A stretch of DNA of 64,000 nucleotides from Bacteroidota bacterium (GTDB lineage: Bacteria; Bacteroidota; JABWAT01), in the NCBI GenBank assembly GCA_023151185.1, contig JAKLJL010000001.1, positions 186,001-250,000 of the forward strand, read 5' to 3'. The notes beneath the pieces were generated by a model, which did not search any database, was not told the origin of the DNA, and saw only the letters and a program-made list of their open reading frames with translations. Shown in pieces: positions 8,254 through 17,155 of the stretch. Each line of letters starts with the position of its first letter. Position 1 is the first letter of the stretch. The translations under genes and the position numbers were made by a program.

Positions 8254-8922
8254 ATGTTTACCAAATACGGACTTTCTACCCTTCTGACGACGGTGTTTAT
8301 CTCGCTGGGCGTTATCCTTTTTTCAACCTCGTTTCTTTCCGGATTTCCGCTGATCAGCCTGATCCTGAACCTGACAGGTTTGTTTTTTATTGTTTTTGCG
8401 CTGAATTTCTTCCGGGATCCGTTCCGGGCGGTTGATCAGAATCCCGATTCAATCGTTTCACCGGCAGACGGGAAAGTGGTTCTGATCAAATCGCTGCCGC
8501 ACGATGAGTTTATCGGCGGGCCTGCGACTCTGGTGGCGGTTTTTATGTCGCCGCTGAACGTTCACGTGAACCGGGTTCCCATGGATGGTGAAGTTAAACT
8601 GCTCAGATACCAGCCGGGTCTTTTCCTGAAAGCCTGGGAAGACAAAGCCTCGGATGTGAATGAAAGAAGTGAAATCGGAATTGTAAACGGGTCCAAAAAA
8701 GTTCTGTTTAAACAGATTGCCGGTTTTGTAGCCCGCAGAATTGTGTTTCCTGATCTTGAGGAAGGGAAAAAAGTCACCAAGGGTAACCGGTTTGGGATGA
8801 TCAAATTCGGAAGCCGGGTGGATGTTATTGTACCGGCCTCCTACGAAATCAAAGTTACCGTCGGGCAGATCACCCGTGCGGCAGAAACGGTCATTGCCCT
8901 GACTCCCGGGGATAAGGCATGA
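8254..8922 (+). CDS. psd: Phosphatidylserine decarboxylase proenzyme, short type
   Basis: A 222-residue decarboxylase that makes phosphatidylethanolamine from phosphatidylserine. Two hydrophobic segments occupy residues 8-52. Family blocks: SPADGKVV (about 69-76), FMSPLNVHVNR (97-107) and MIKFGSRVDV near the C-terminus, where self-cleavage should occur between Gly186 and Ser187 to leave the pyruvoyl cofactor. This is the short form without the long N-terminal region of E. coli Psd. It overlaps the next gene, pssA, by four bases (ATGA), so substrate maker and consumer are translationally coupled. Confidence 0.95.
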   Translation: MFTKYGLSTLLTTVFISLGVILFSTSFLSGFPLISLILNLTGLFFIVFALNFFRDPFRAVDQNPDSIVSPADGKVVLIKSLPHDEFIGGPATLVAVFMSPLNVHVNRVPMDGEVKLLRYQPGLFLKAWEDKASDVNERSEIGIVNGSKKVLFKQIAGFVARRIVFPDLEEGKKVTKGNRFGMIKFGSRVDVIVPASYEIKVTVGQITRAAETVIALTPGDKA

Positions 8923-9641
8923 GAATCACCCGCGCGGTTATTCCCAACTTTTTTACGGTTCTGAATATGTTCTGCGGCCTGAATGCCGTCATTGCTGCTC
9001 ATGACCTCAACTTTTCTGCTGCTGCCTGGTTTATTGTCTTTGGCGGCCTGTTCGATGCCCTCGACGGATTTATGGCCAGGCTGACCAATTCGGCCAGTGA
9101 ATTCGGTGTTGAACTCGACTCCCTCAGCGATCTGGTTACCTTTGGGGTTGCTCCCAGTTTTATGGTTTACCAGCTTGGACTGAAAGATATTGAAACCTGG
9201 GGCATTCTCATTTCGTCCCTGCTGATGATCGGCGGCGGTCTGCGCCTGGCCCGGTTCAACGTTCAGCTTGTCGGGTTCGACAAGGATTATTTCAATGGAC
9301 TTCCCATACCCGGTCAGGCCGTGGTGGTCTGTGCACTGGTTCTGACCCAGAAGAATCATCCTGATCTGCTTCCGTTTGATTTGATGGCAGTTCTTCCCTG
9401 GCTCGTCATTTTTCTGGCACTGCTGATGGTCAGCCATGTGAAGTATGATACCATTCCCAAGTTCAGCAAACGGGCTATTAAAAAAGAACCGGTTAAGTTT
9501 TTTGTGTTTATGCTGCTGATTCTGGCCATTGTGGTTTTCAGGGAAGTCGGCCTTCTTTTTGGGATGCTGGCCTATCTGATCATCGGTCTGGTGCGGTACG
9601 GAATTAAGTTTGTGGCCGGATCTCCGGCTCAGACGACCTGA
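8919..9641 (+). CDS. pssA: CDP-diacylglycerol-serine O-phosphatidyltransferase
   Basis: A 240-residue integral membrane enzyme of the CDP-alcohol phosphatidyltransferase family. The metal-binding signature DG-x2-AR-x8-G-x3-D-x3-D is complete (from DALDGFMARL through ASEFGVELDSLSD, about 47-69). At least six hydrophobic segments are seen. It makes phosphatidylserine from CDP-diacylglycerol and serine, which Psd, encoded directly upstream and overlapping by four bases, decarboxylates. Confidence 0.95.
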   Translation: MRITRAVIPNFFTVLNMFCGLNAVIAAHDLNFSAAAWFIVFGGLFDALDGFMARLTNSASEFGVELDSLSDLVTFGVAPSFMVYQLGLKDIETWGILISSLLMIGGGLRLARFNVQLVGFDKDYFNGLPIPGQAVVVCALVLTQKNHPDLLPFDLMAVLPWLVIFLALLMVSHVKYDTIPKFSKRAIKKEPVKFFVFMLLILAIVVFREVGLLFGMLAYLIIGLVRYGIKFVAGSPAQTT

Positions 9642-9670
9642 TTTTGAATTTATCCTGAACAGGACTCCCC

Positions 9671-9919
9671 ATGTATAAAGCTACGATTCAAATTGTCCTC
9701 AGGCCTTCTATCCTGGATGTGCAGGGAAAGGCAGTTCTTCATGCGGTTCATGATCTGGGTTACCCGGCAGTCGGGCAGATCCGGATCGGGAAAGTTGCTG
9801 AAGTGACGCTTTCTGCAGGCTCACCCGAAGAAGCAGAAAAGCAAGTCAGGGAAATCAGTCAGAAACTTCTGGCCAATCCGGTCATGGAAGATTTTTCCTT
9901 TACCCTGGAGAAACTCTGA
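9671..9919 (+). CDS. purS: FGAM synthase subunit PurS
   Basis: An 82-residue protein beginning YKATIQIVLRPSILDVQGKAV, the usual N-terminus of PurS, and containing GYPAVGQIRIGK. PurS, PurQ and the small PurL form the three-part formylglycinamide ribonucleotide amidotransferase used where PurL is not a single large chain. purQ begins one base after the stop. purL is not in this window. Confidence 0.95.
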   Translation: MYKATIQIVLRPSILDVQGKAVLHAVHDLGYPAVGQIRIGKVAEVTLSAGSPEEAEKQVREISQKLLANPVMEDFSFTLEKL

Positions 9920-9920
9920 A

Positions 9921-10628
9921 ATGAGTCAGCTTCATATCGGTGTTGTTCAGTTTCCCGGATCCAATTGCGACCATGATGCCGTCCATGCCTGGCAAACTGC
10001 CGGACAAAAGGTGAGCCTGATCTGGCACAAAAATTCAGATCTTGAAGGTGCAGATGTCATTTTTCTTCCGGGTGGATTTTCGTACGGGGATTACCTCAGG
10101 TGCGGAGCCATTGCGAAATACTCTCCGGTGATGAAAGAAGTGGTCCGGTTTGCCAATCAGGGCGGGCTGGTTATCGGTGTTTGCAATGGGTTTCAGATTT
10201 TGCTTGAGGCCGGGTTACTTCCCGGGGTCATGCTTCCGAACCAAAGCCTGAAATTTATCTGCCGCCAGGTGAACCTGAAGGTCGTGACCCGCCAGTCCAG
10301 TTTCACTTCTGCCTATCAGGAGGGCCAGGTGATCCGGGTTCCGGTTGCCCATGGGGAGGGGAATTACTTTGCGGATGAGGACACCCTGAAATCGCTTCAG
10401 GACCATCATCAGATTCTGTTTCAGTATTGCGAAAGTGACGGTTCTGTCACAGATTCCGCCAATATTAACGGATCAATGTTGAATATTGCCGGAATAATGA
10501 GTAAATCCGGAAACGTTTTAGGGATGATGCCTCATCCCGAACGGGCCGTTGAATCAGTTTTGGGGTCACAAGATGGTTTGGGTGTTTTTCAGTCAGTTCT
10601 TAACTCATTTGCAGAAAAGGCGGATTAA
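9921..10628 (+). CDS. purQ: FGAM synthase glutaminase subunit PurQ
   Basis: A 235-residue class I glutamine amidotransferase that supplies ammonia to PurL. The N-terminal VVQFPGSNCDHD is diagnostic. Nucleophile Cys88 lies in GVCNGFQIL, and the His and Glu of the triad are in MMPHPERAVE near the C-terminus. An FSYGDYLRCGAIA block (about 53-65) is also typical. It lies one base downstream of purS, so the pair is coupled. The following lipoprotein gene overlaps its 3' end. Confidence 0.96.
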   Translation: MSQLHIGVVQFPGSNCDHDAVHAWQTAGQKVSLIWHKNSDLEGADVIFLPGGFSYGDYLRCGAIAKYSPVMKEVVRFANQGGLVIGVCNGFQILLEAGLLPGVMLPNQSLKFICRQVNLKVVTRQSSFTSAYQEGQVIRVPVAHGEGNYFADEDTLKSLQDHHQILFQYCESDGSVTDSANINGSMLNIAGIMSKSGNVLGMMPHPERAVESVLGSQDGLGVFQSVLNSFAEKAD

Positions 10629-11505
10629 TTCTGCCCTGATTCCGGTAGCACTTCTGATTCTTGCAGGATGTGCAGGAACTCAGTCAGCCAACGAACCGGC
10701 CGCCCCTGGTGCGGTGACTCCTGAGCCGGTTCATTATCCGGCACCTGTTGAATATTCCGCTGATCAGATGACCGGGTTCCGGACAGACCTGACTGCGTTT
10801 TTTGCCCAAACCGGTGCCCGGTATGAAAAGACCGAGATTGACTCGCTACTTTTTACCGTCAGACACCTGCAATACGGCAATCCGCACCTGAATCTGATGG
10901 CAGGCAAATCTGCCGGTTCTGAAGGGTTCACCTCAGACGAACTGGATGCGGCCCTCAGGCTGCTGTTTTCCAGATGGAGCCGCCTGTTCAATACCGATGG
11001 CCGGGATCTGAAAATCCAGTCAACCGAAGAAACCGGCGAGTATGTACAGATTACCTACCGGAAACAATTCCCGCAGGATTACCCGTTTGCCAATCCGGAA
11101 TTTAATCTGATCGAAGTCATTATCTCAAGACAGGGAGAACTGGGCTACCTCAGTTCAACGGCTGTTCCTGACCTTCCAATGCCCCGGATAACCTGGAATG
11201 ATCCCGAAAAAAGCCGCCGGGAGTTGTATCAGTATAAATTCAGCTACGAAAAAAACGGCCGGAATCAGGTCTATGTCATTCAGGATCTGGGAGTTGTCTC
11301 CGGCGGAAAGCAGTCTGCTCTTGTTCTGGTCAGGAGAAAAAAAGGGAACAGCGATCTGGAACTCCGTCCGGATAATATTTCGCTGACTTACCACTACACC
11401 TGGGAATTCCTGATCACCCCCGAAGAAGGGAAACCGGCCCTGTTCAAAGTCTACGTTGATGCCCTCACCGGGGAAATTCTAGAAAGTTATAATCTGGGCT
11501 CCTGA
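10609..11505 (+). CDS. Lipoprotein of unknown function
   Basis: About 298 residues from the TTG proposed here. The short basic MQKRR start followed by a hydrophobic run and LILAGC (lipobox) makes a textbook lipoprotein signal, so this TTG, 20 bases inside purQ, is preferred over in-frame ATG and GTG codons further upstream, which would add non-signal-like sequence. No clear Shine-Dalgarno is present; translation is probably coupled to purQ. After a Pro-rich linker there is a region of about 260 residues whose C-terminus (LFKVYVDALTGEILESY) resembles the end of PepSY-type domains. I do not recognise the rest. Expected on the periplasmic side of a membrane. Confidence 0.75.
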   Translation: MQKRRINSALIPVALLILAGCAGTQSANEPAAPGAVTPEPVHYPAPVEYSADQMTGFRTDLTAFFAQTGARYEKTEIDSLLFTVRHLQYGNPHLNLMAGKSAGSEGFTSDELDAALRLLFSRWSRLFNTDGRDLKIQSTEETGEYVQITYRKQFPQDYPFANPEFNLIEVIISRQGELGYLSSTAVPDLPMPRITWNDPEKSRRELYQYKFSYEKNGRNQVYVIQDLGVVSGGKQSALVLVRRKKGNSDLELRPDNISLTYHYTWEFLITPEEGKPALFKVYVDALTGEILESYNLGS

Positions 11506-11516
11506 CAGGGTCTTTC

Positions 11517-11545
11517 TTGATATTCTAACGATAACTAACTACTTT
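11517..11545 (+). promoter_or_regulatory. Possible sigma-70 promoter of tatA
   Basis: TTGATA and TACTTT separated by 17 bases in the AT-rich gap before tatA; the -10 is weak. Confidence 0.35.
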
Positions 11546-11575
11546 TAAAGTCTAACTTTTTGATAGGGTAAAACT

Positions 11576-11809
11576 ATGTTCGGGTTAAGCGGCGGCGAAA
11601 TTATTCTGATTCTGGTTGTTTTTCTGATCCTTTTCGGAAGCAAGAAAATTCCTGAATTTGCACAATCGCTTGGAAAAGGGATGCGGGAATTCAAAAAAGC
11701 GGCCAGCGACATTCAGACCGAGATTGAGCAGGACCCTAAAAAAGCCGCTACACCGCCAGTCCAGCAACCTCCAGTTGAAACTGCCCAGAAGACAGAACCT
11801 AAAAATTAA
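11576..11809 (+). CDS. tatA: Sec-independent translocase subunit TatA/TatB
   Basis: A 77-residue protein with the TatA architecture: one N-terminal membrane helix ([16 protein letters not shown]), the hinge with Gly and the FGSKKIPE motif, then an amphipathic helix ([15 protein letters not shown]) and a Gln/Pro-rich polar tail. It forms the pore-like assembly that carries folded proteins across the inner membrane with TatC, which is not in the window. TatA and TatB cannot be separated with confidence; the length and sequence favour TatA. An AGGG ribosome-binding sequence lies nine bases before the ATG. Confidence 0.9.
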   Translation: MFGLSGGEIILILVVFLILFGSKKIPEFAQSLGKGMREFKKAASDIQTEIEQDPKKAATPPVQQPPVETAQKTEPKN

Positions 11810-11837
11810 TCCTTGCTGATAAAAGATTCCTCCTATT

Positions 11838-13268
11838 GTGAAACTGTATTCTACATTCTCTGAATTCCGTGCCGATCTTCAATCTGGAAAAGTAACCTGC
11901 GAAGGGTATGTAACCGATCTGCTGAAGGAAATTAAAAACCAGCAGGATCTGAACTGCTACCTTGAAACATTTGATGAAAGTGCTCTGGACCAGGCCCGCA
12001 AGGCTGATGCCAAACTGAAGGCCGGGCAAGCCGGTAAACTGGCCGGGATGGTCATTGCCATCAAGGATGTGATCAACATCAAGGGAAAAAAAGTTTCCTG
12101 TGCCTCGAAAATCCTTGAAAATTTCACTTCGGTTTATCATGCAACGGTCATAGAGAAACTGCTTGCTGAAGATGCCATACTCATCGGCCGGACCAACATG
12201 GACGAATTTGCCATGGGGTCCTCGAATGAAAACAGTGCTTTCGGACCTGTCCGGAATCCGGTTGATAAAACCCGGGTTCCCGGTGGCAGTTCGGGCGGAA
12301 GTGCTGTTGCCGTTGCAGCTAAGCTGGCCATGACGTCACTGGGTTCAGACACCGGCGGATCCATCCGGTTTCCTGCTGCTCTGTGCGGGGTTACGGGAAT
12401 GAAACCGACTTATGGCCGGGTTTCCCGGTACGGTCTTGTGGCGTATGCTTCCTCTTTCGATCAGATCGGTCCGTTTGCCAATTCGGTCAGTGACCTTGCA
12501 CTGGTGATGGAAGTTATTTCAGGCCATGATGAGAAGGATTCAACCTCCTCACCCAAACCGGTCGAACCCTTCGGCCAGGGCTTGGGCAACTCCATTTCCT
12601 CCCTGAAATTCGGAATCCCCAAGCAATATCTGGGTGACGGCCTTCAGCCGGAAGTCCGGGAAAAACTGACGGCTGCAGCCGGGTATCTGAAAAGTCTGGG
12701 CTGTCAGGTGACCGAAGTTGAACTTCCGCATACCGAGTATTGTATTGCAACCTACTATATTCTGACCACTGCCGAAGCGTCAAGTAATCTGGCCCGGTAT
12801 GATGGTGTGCGGTATTCCTTCAGAAGCAAGGATCCCGTAACACTGAACGACATGTACGTCAGAAGCCGGTCTGAAGGATTTGGCGCAGAAGTCAAACGGC
12901 GGATCATGCTGGGAACCTATGTTCTTTCTGCCGGATACTATGATGCCTACTATACCAAGGCTCAAAAGGTCAGGAGACTGATCCGGGAAGATTTTACCAA
13001 AGCATTTGACCAGGTTGATGTCCTGCTGACACCGACCTCACCCTCACCAGCATTCAAAATCGGGGAGAAAACGACCAATCCCCTCGAAATGTACCTTTCG
13101 GATATTTACACCGTATCGGCGAATCTGGCCGGCATTCCAGGAATTTCGGTTCCGGCAGGAACTGCTTCAGACGGATTACCTGTCGGTGTTCAGCTTCTCG
13201 GGAAACATTTCGATGAGCAAACGCTTTTGAATGCTGCTTATCATATCGAAAAAGCAAACCTGAAATAA
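11838..13268 (+). CDS. gatA: Glutamyl/aspartyl-tRNA amidotransferase subunit A
   Basis: A 476-residue amidase-signature protein. The Ser-cisSer-Lys triad can be placed at Lys76 (AIKDVI), Ser151 (GGSSGGSA) and Ser175 (DTGGSIRFP), a constant offset of three from the numbering I recall for the Staphylococcus enzyme (79/154/178). It releases ammonia from glutamine for conversion of Glu-tRNA(Gln) or Asp-tRNA(Asn), working with GatB and GatC, which are not adjacent here. Start codon is GTG with no good Shine-Dalgarno, which leaves the exact start slightly uncertain; the reading [14 protein letters not shown] has the expected N-terminal length. Confidence 0.95.
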   Translation: MKLYSTFSEFRADLQSGKVTCEGYVTDLLKEIKNQQDLNCYLETFDESALDQARKADAKLKAGQAGKLAGMVIAIKDVINIKGKKVSCASKILENFTSVYHATVIEKLLAEDAILIGRTNMDEFAMGSSNENSAFGPVRNPVDKTRVPGGSSGGSAVAVAAKLAMTSLGSDTGGSIRFPAALCGVTGMKPTYGRVSRYGLVAYASSFDQIGPFANSVSDLALVMEVISGHDEKDSTSSPKPVEPFGQGLGNSISSLKFGIPKQYLGDGLQPEVREKLTAAAGYLKSLGCQVTEVELPHTEYCIATYYILTTAEASSNLARYDGVRYSFRSKDPVTLNDMYVRSRSEGFGAEVKRRIMLGTYVLSAGYYDAYYTKAQKVRRLIREDFTKAFDQVDVLLTPTSPSPAFKIGEKTTNPLEMYLSDIYTVSANLAGIPGISVPAGTASDGLPVGVQLLGKHFDEQTLLNAAYHIEKANLK

Positions 13269-13281
13269 TCGGAGAACAGAA

Positions 13282-14154
13282 ATGGCAGTTTTGGTTGACA
13301 AAACCACCCGGGTCATTGTCCAGGGGATTACCGGACATGAAGGCAGTTTTCATACCCAGCAAATGAAAGAATACGGGACACCGGTTGTTGGCGGTGTAAC
13401 CCCCGGCAAAGGCGGATTGCTTCATGAAGGAACTCCGGTATTTAATTCTGTCGGGGATGCTGTCAGAGAAACTGGTGCCAATACGTCGATTATTTTCGTT
13501 CCGGCGGTTGCAGCCGGCGATGCCATAATGGAAGCGGCGGATGCGGGAATCCGGCTGGTCATCTGCATCACAGAAGGAATTCCGGTTAATGACATGATGA
13601 AAGCCTGGACGTATATTCAGGGAAAAGGAACCCGTCTGATCGGTCCCAACTGTCCCGGAATTATCACCCCCGGGATTGGCAAAATCGGGATCATGCCCGG
13701 ATTTATTTTTTCACCGGGCCGGGTCGGTCTGATTTCAAGATCCGGGACGCTGACTTATGAAGCGGTCAACCAGCTTACTCAACTTGGACTCGGGCAGTCT
13801 ACTGCCATCGGAATCGGCGGTGACCCGATCATCGGAACCCGTCATATCGATGCGGTGAAACTGTTCAATGAAGATCCGGAAACGGATGCCATTGTTCTGA
13901 TCGGGGAAATCGGCGGTACAGACGAGGAAGATGCTGCACGGTACATCCGGGATCATGTTAAAAAACCGGTAGTTGGTTTCATTGCCGGCCAGACAGCACC
14001 TCCGGGAAGACGGATGGGACATGCCGGTGCCATTATTTCGGGCGGTAAAGGAACTGCAGCAGAAAAAGTCAAAACCATGAAGGAATGCGGCATTCATGTT
14101 GCCGATTCACCGGCTGTAATTGGTGAAACCATGAAACGTGTTCTTGGAAAATAA
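13282..14154 (+). CDS. sucD: Succinyl-CoA synthetase alpha subunit
   Basis: A 290-residue subunit of the TCA-cycle enzyme that converts succinyl-CoA to succinate with formation of ATP or GTP. The N-terminal Rossmann/CoA-binding region has [16 protein letters not shown] and [20 protein letters not shown] and [12 protein letters not shown] are typical of the family. The phosphorylated histidine is His247 in [14 protein letters not shown]. The beta subunit gene sucC is not next to it, unlike in E. coli; a scattered sucC/sucD is common in Bacteroidota-like genomes. A GGAG site precedes the ATG. Confidence 0.96.
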   Translation: MAVLVDKTTRVIVQGITGHEGSFHTQQMKEYGTPVVGGVTPGKGGLLHEGTPVFNSVGDAVRETGANTSIIFVPAVAAGDAIMEAADAGIRLVICITEGIPVNDMMKAWTYIQGKGTRLIGPNCPGIITPGIGKIGIMPGFIFSPGRVGLISRSGTLTYEAVNQLTQLGLGQSTAIGIGGDPIIGTRHIDAVKLFNEDPETDAIVLIGEIGGTDEEDAARYIRDHVKKPVVGFIAGQTAPPGRRMGHAGAIISGGKGTAAEKVKTMKECGIHVADSPAVIGETMKRVLGK

Positions 14155-14194
14155 TTTCTATAACTCATAAAACAGAAAACCATCGGAGCTTAAA

Positions 14195-14629
14195 ATGGCC
14201 ACAGAAAGAACCCTTGCAATCCTGAAACCTGACTGTGTCAGGAAAAATCTGGTTGGGAAAGTCACAACCCAGATTCAGGAAGCAGGTTTTAAAATTATCG
14301 CAATGAAAATGACCCGTCTGACCAAAGAAACGGCTGGCGGATTTTATGAAGTCCATAAGGAACGTCCGTTTTTTGGTGAACTGGTTGACTTCATGTCATC
14401 CGGCCCCTGTGTTCCCATTGTACTTGAAAAAGACAATGCTGTTGCTGATTTCAGGAAACTGATCGGGGCCACCAACCCGGCCAATGCCGAACCCGGTACG
14501 GTTCGTAAATTATATGCAGACTCGGTTGGCGAAAACATTGTTCACGGTTCCGATTCTGCCGAAAATGCCAAGATTGAAATCAATTACCACTTTGCTTCCT
14601 CTGACCTGGTTGCCAATTACGGTTTCTGA
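14195..14629 (+). CDS. ndk: Nucleoside diphosphate kinase
   Basis: A 144-residue enzyme that equalises nucleoside triphosphate pools. The start [18 protein letters not shown], the block [15 protein letters not shown] and the active-site NIVHGSDS with phosphohistidine His117 match the family along the whole length. A GGAG ribosome-binding site precedes the ATG. A strong hairpin with a T run follows at 14641-14678, ending this transcript but lying inside the 5' part of the next reading frame. Confidence 0.97.
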   Translation: MATERTLAILKPDCVRKNLVGKVTTQIQEAGFKIIAMKMTRLTKETAGGFYEVHKERPFFGELVDFMSSGPCVPIVLEKDNAVADFRKLIGATNPANAEPGTVRKLYADSVGENIVHGSDSAENAKIEINYHFASSDLVANYGF

Positions 14630-15845
14630 TCTGCTTCGCCATTACCGGAAAACCACCGGTAATGGCCTTCTTTTTTTTCTGGTCCTTTTTCATACCCTTC
14701 TGTTTTCTTCCTGTTCCCGTGCTGCTCCTCCAGATTCCATCAAACGGGTTTCCCTGGGATCCGAACAGGCCTGGTCCGGCGGGCGCCTCTCCGGTTCTTC
14801 CTATCTTCTGTTGACAAACCGCCCGAGTCAGACCAGTTTTAATCTGGCCGATTCCCTGATATCCGCAAAGAAACTGATCCGGATTTTTTCACCTGAACAT
14901 GGGTTTGATACCCGGCTGCCTGATGGTGTCCTGTCTGAAACAGAACCGGTTTATAACGGCATTCCGGTGGTGTCGTTATATGGAAAGAAGAAACGGCCGG
15001 ACCGGACTGATTTTGCCGGCGGGGATACCCTGCTGATCGATCTGCAGGATGCGGGGCTTCGGTTTTATACCTATCTGACGACTGCTGTTTACTGTGCAGA
15101 AGAAGCGGCCGCAGCCGGAATTCCCGTCATTCTTCTTGACCGCCCTGATCCGCTTGGCGGCGAGGTCACCGAGGGTCCGATTCTTCAGAATGAGTTCAGA
15201 AGCTTTGTCGGGTGTCTGCCGGTGCCGGTGAGGTACGGGATGACACTGGGTGAACTGCTGACCCTGGCAAAAGGGGAAAACTGGCTGAAGAACAGCCGGT
15301 TGCTTGACCTGAGAGTCATCCGGGTAGCCGGATGGAGGCGGTCATTTCTGTGGCCGGATACCAACCTGGAGTGGGTACCTCCCAGCCCGAACCTTCCTGA
15401 TTTTCAAACGCTGCAACTGTACTCAGGTACCTGCCTGTTTGAAGGAACCGCCATCAGTGAAGGACGGGGAACCCATACGCCGTTTCTTTGGATCGGGGCC
15501 CCCTGGTTCAGTTCAGAAAAATCAGACACGCTCCTGATGTGGGGAATCCGGGCCGTCAGAGAGGACCGGCTGATACGTGAACTTCCCGGCCGGGCAGTCA
15601 ATCCAAAATATAAAAATCAGAAGATTTCCGGTTACAGGCTGTCGGTGATTGCCGGGCAGGAGGCATCCCCGTTGCAATGGAGTCTTTCGATCATCCGGGA
15701 GGAACTTGAAAAAAATCCGGAGAGGCTGGCCCTCCGTGATCATTTCTGGCTGCTGTGGGGAAACCGGTCCCTGACCGAAACTCCCGAAATGAAACAGGAA
15801 TCTGACCGGTTCAGAGAGACCAGAAAAAGATACCTTTTATACTAA
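14610..15845 (+). CDS. NamZ-like exo-beta-N-acetylmuramidase family (DUF1343) lipoprotein
   Basis: About 411 residues. Diagnostic blocks are [67 protein letters not shown] and [13 protein letters not shown], then [15 protein letters not shown]1343 proteins include NamZ, which removes terminal N-acetylmuramic acid from peptidoglycan fragments. A hydrophobic signal ([16 protein letters not shown]) ends in a lipobox, so a periplasm-facing lipoprotein. No ATG is in frame near the signal; TTG at 14610, overlapping ndk by 20 bases, is the best candidate, though CTG codons nearby are possible. The signal-peptide codons are formed partly by the hairpin and T run that look like the ndk terminator. Confidence 0.85.
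   Translation: MPITVSDLLRHYRKTTGNGLLFFLVLFHTLLFSSCSRAAPPDSIKRVSLGSEQAWSGGRLSGSSYLLLTNRPSQTSFNLADSLISAKKLIRIFSPEHGFDTRLPDGVLSETEPVYNGIPVVSLYGKKKRPDRTDFAGGDTLLIDLQDAGLRFYTYLTTAVYCAEEAAAAGIPVILLDRPDPLGGEVTEGPILQNEFRSFVGCLPVPVRYGMTLGELLTLAKGENWLKNSRLLDLRVIRVAGWRRSFLWPDTNLEWVPPSPNLPDFQTLQLYSGTCLFEGTAISEGRGTHTPFLWIGAPWFSSEKSDTLLMWGIRAVREDRLIRELPGRAVNPKYKNQKISGYRLSVIAGQEASPLQWSLSIIREELEKNPERLALRDHFWLLWGNRSLTETPEMKQESDRFRETRKRYLLY
14641..14678 (+). terminator. Rho-independent terminator after ndk, inside the next gene's signal-peptide codons
   Basis: ATTACCGG and CCGGTAAT pair around a 7-base loop, followed by GGCCTTC and eight T. It lies within the open frame of the NamZ-like gene. Confidence 0.7.
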
Positions 15846-15851
15846 GGAAGA

Positions 15852-16334
15852 TTAATACCGGTTTTTGACTTTGAGGATTGCACATAACCGGTCAACAAAA
15901 TCCGCCTGAGCCGGATTCATTTTTTTCTTGGCCATTTCGGGGTGAAAAAACATGGCTTTATCCGTTTCGGGGTAAACGGAAACGATACCGGAATTTGGCG
16001 GCCATTCCAGATTGAAGGTATTGCTGGTTATTTCCGTATTTTCATCCACATTTCCTTCAAATGCCCAGCAATACACGGTTTTACCGCCTCTTTGAACAAC
16101 ATATCCCAGGGGGATGAATTCAGCCCCGTCAGGGGATAGGCCGGTTTCTTCGGTAAATTCACGGCAGGCGGCATCGATCAGATTTTCTTCGGGTTCCACA
16201 CAGCCTTTGGGAATGCTCCAGACACCCCAGTCTTTATTTCTGAAATAAGGGCCACCCGGGTGGGCAAGAAAAACTTCCAGCCGGGAATTGACGATCCGGT
16301 ACATCAGAAGTCCGGCAGAGGTGATGTGTGGCAT
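15852..16334 (-). CDS. Nudix hydrolase
   Basis: About 160 residues. The Nudix box is complete: G-x5-E-x7-REUxEExGU appears as GCVEPEENL followed by IDAACREFTEETGL. The N-terminal SAGLLMYRI and PGGPYFRNKDWGVWSIPKG belong to a subgroup of NTP pyrophosphohydrolases that includes diadenosine-polyphosphate and mutator-type enzymes; the substrate cannot be told. The start was set at the ATG preceded by AGGA at the right distance; an upstream TTG would add 17 residues (MKKKPGIRIYRVSAQEH). It converges on the NamZ-like gene with six bases between the stops. Confidence 0.92.
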   Translation of the reverse strand: MPHITSAGLLMYRIVNSRLEVFLAHPGGPYFRNKDWGVWSIPKGCVEPEENLIDAACREFTEETGLSPDGAEFIPLGYVVQRGGKTVYCWAFEGNVDENTEITSNTFNLEWPPNSGIVSVYPETDKAMFFHPEMAKKKMNPAQADFVDRLCAILKVKNRY

Positions 16335-16483
16335 GTGTTCCTGAGCAGAAACTCTGTAGATACGAATTCCGGGCTTCTTTTTCAACTTACTGTTTCTTAC
16401 AGAACGGATAAAAACTGGTCACTCCCGGTTCATAAACGGCCCGTACGATTCCAAAATAAGGTTTCGGTTAGTATCTTTAACTT

Positions 16484-17152
16484 ATGATGAAAAAAGAATT
16501 TGAGCTGGTTCTTCAGCCTTCCGGGAAAACACTCCCTGCCGGTAAAATCTTCTGTATCGGCAGAAACTATGCCAGCCACGCCAAAGAACTGGGGAATGAG
16601 GTGCCCTCGCAGCCTGTCCTTTTCATGAAGGGCAGTACTGCCTTGTGGCCGGCGGACCGCCCGGTTCCGTTTCCGGCTCATGGCTCTGATCTGCAGCATG
16701 AAGCAGAGCTTGTGGTTCTGATCGGCCGGGAAGGAAAAAATATTCCGGAAGCGGAGGCGTTTTCTTATGTTGCGGGGTACGGAATCGGGCTGGACCTGAC
16801 CCTTCGGGATTTGCAGAGCCAGTTGAAAAAAGCCGGATTGCCCTGGGAAGTTTCGAAATCATTTGATGCCTCTGCACCGCTTGGATTGTTTTCGGACCGG
16901 GTAACAGATCCGGCCAACCTTGAAATTACCTGCGAAGTAAACGGTGAACTGCGCCAGCATGGATTTTCCAGAAACCTGATATTTCCCATCCCGTTTCTCA
17001 TTTCCTGGATCAGCCGGGCCTTTACCCTGGAACCCGGAGATCTCATTTTTACCGGCACTCCTGAAGGTGTCGGGTCATTAAAGCCGGGTGACCACGTCCG
17101 GGTTGCAATATCCGGAATCGGTTCTTCCGATTTTTACCTATCCGGCGACTGA
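16484..17152 (+). CDS. Fumarylacetoacetate hydrolase (FAH) family protein
   Basis: A 222-residue cytoplasmic protein with the FAH C-terminal fold only. Blocks: IFCIGRNYASHAKELGN, PVLFMKGSTAL, HEAELVVLIGR (metal-binding glutamates), GYGIGLDLTLRDLQ, KSFDASAPLG and GDLIFTGTPEGVG. Members cleave C-C bonds in oxo-acids or act as oxaloacetate tautomerase or decarboxylase, acylpyruvase and similar; the sequence does not choose between these. Adjacent ATG codons are both possible starts. The M23 peptidase gene starts three bases after the stop, so an operon is likely, with no obvious functional link. Confidence 0.93.
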   Translation: MMKKEFELVLQPSGKTLPAGKIFCIGRNYASHAKELGNEVPSQPVLFMKGSTALWPADRPVPFPAHGSDLQHEAELVVLIGREGKNIPEAEAFSYVAGYGIGLDLTLRDLQSQLKKAGLPWEVSKSFDASAPLGLFSDRVTDPANLEITCEVNGELRQHGFSRNLIFPIPFLISWISRAFTLEPGDLIFTGTPEGVGSLKPGDHVRVAISGIGSSDFYLSGD

Positions 17153-17155
17153 TTT

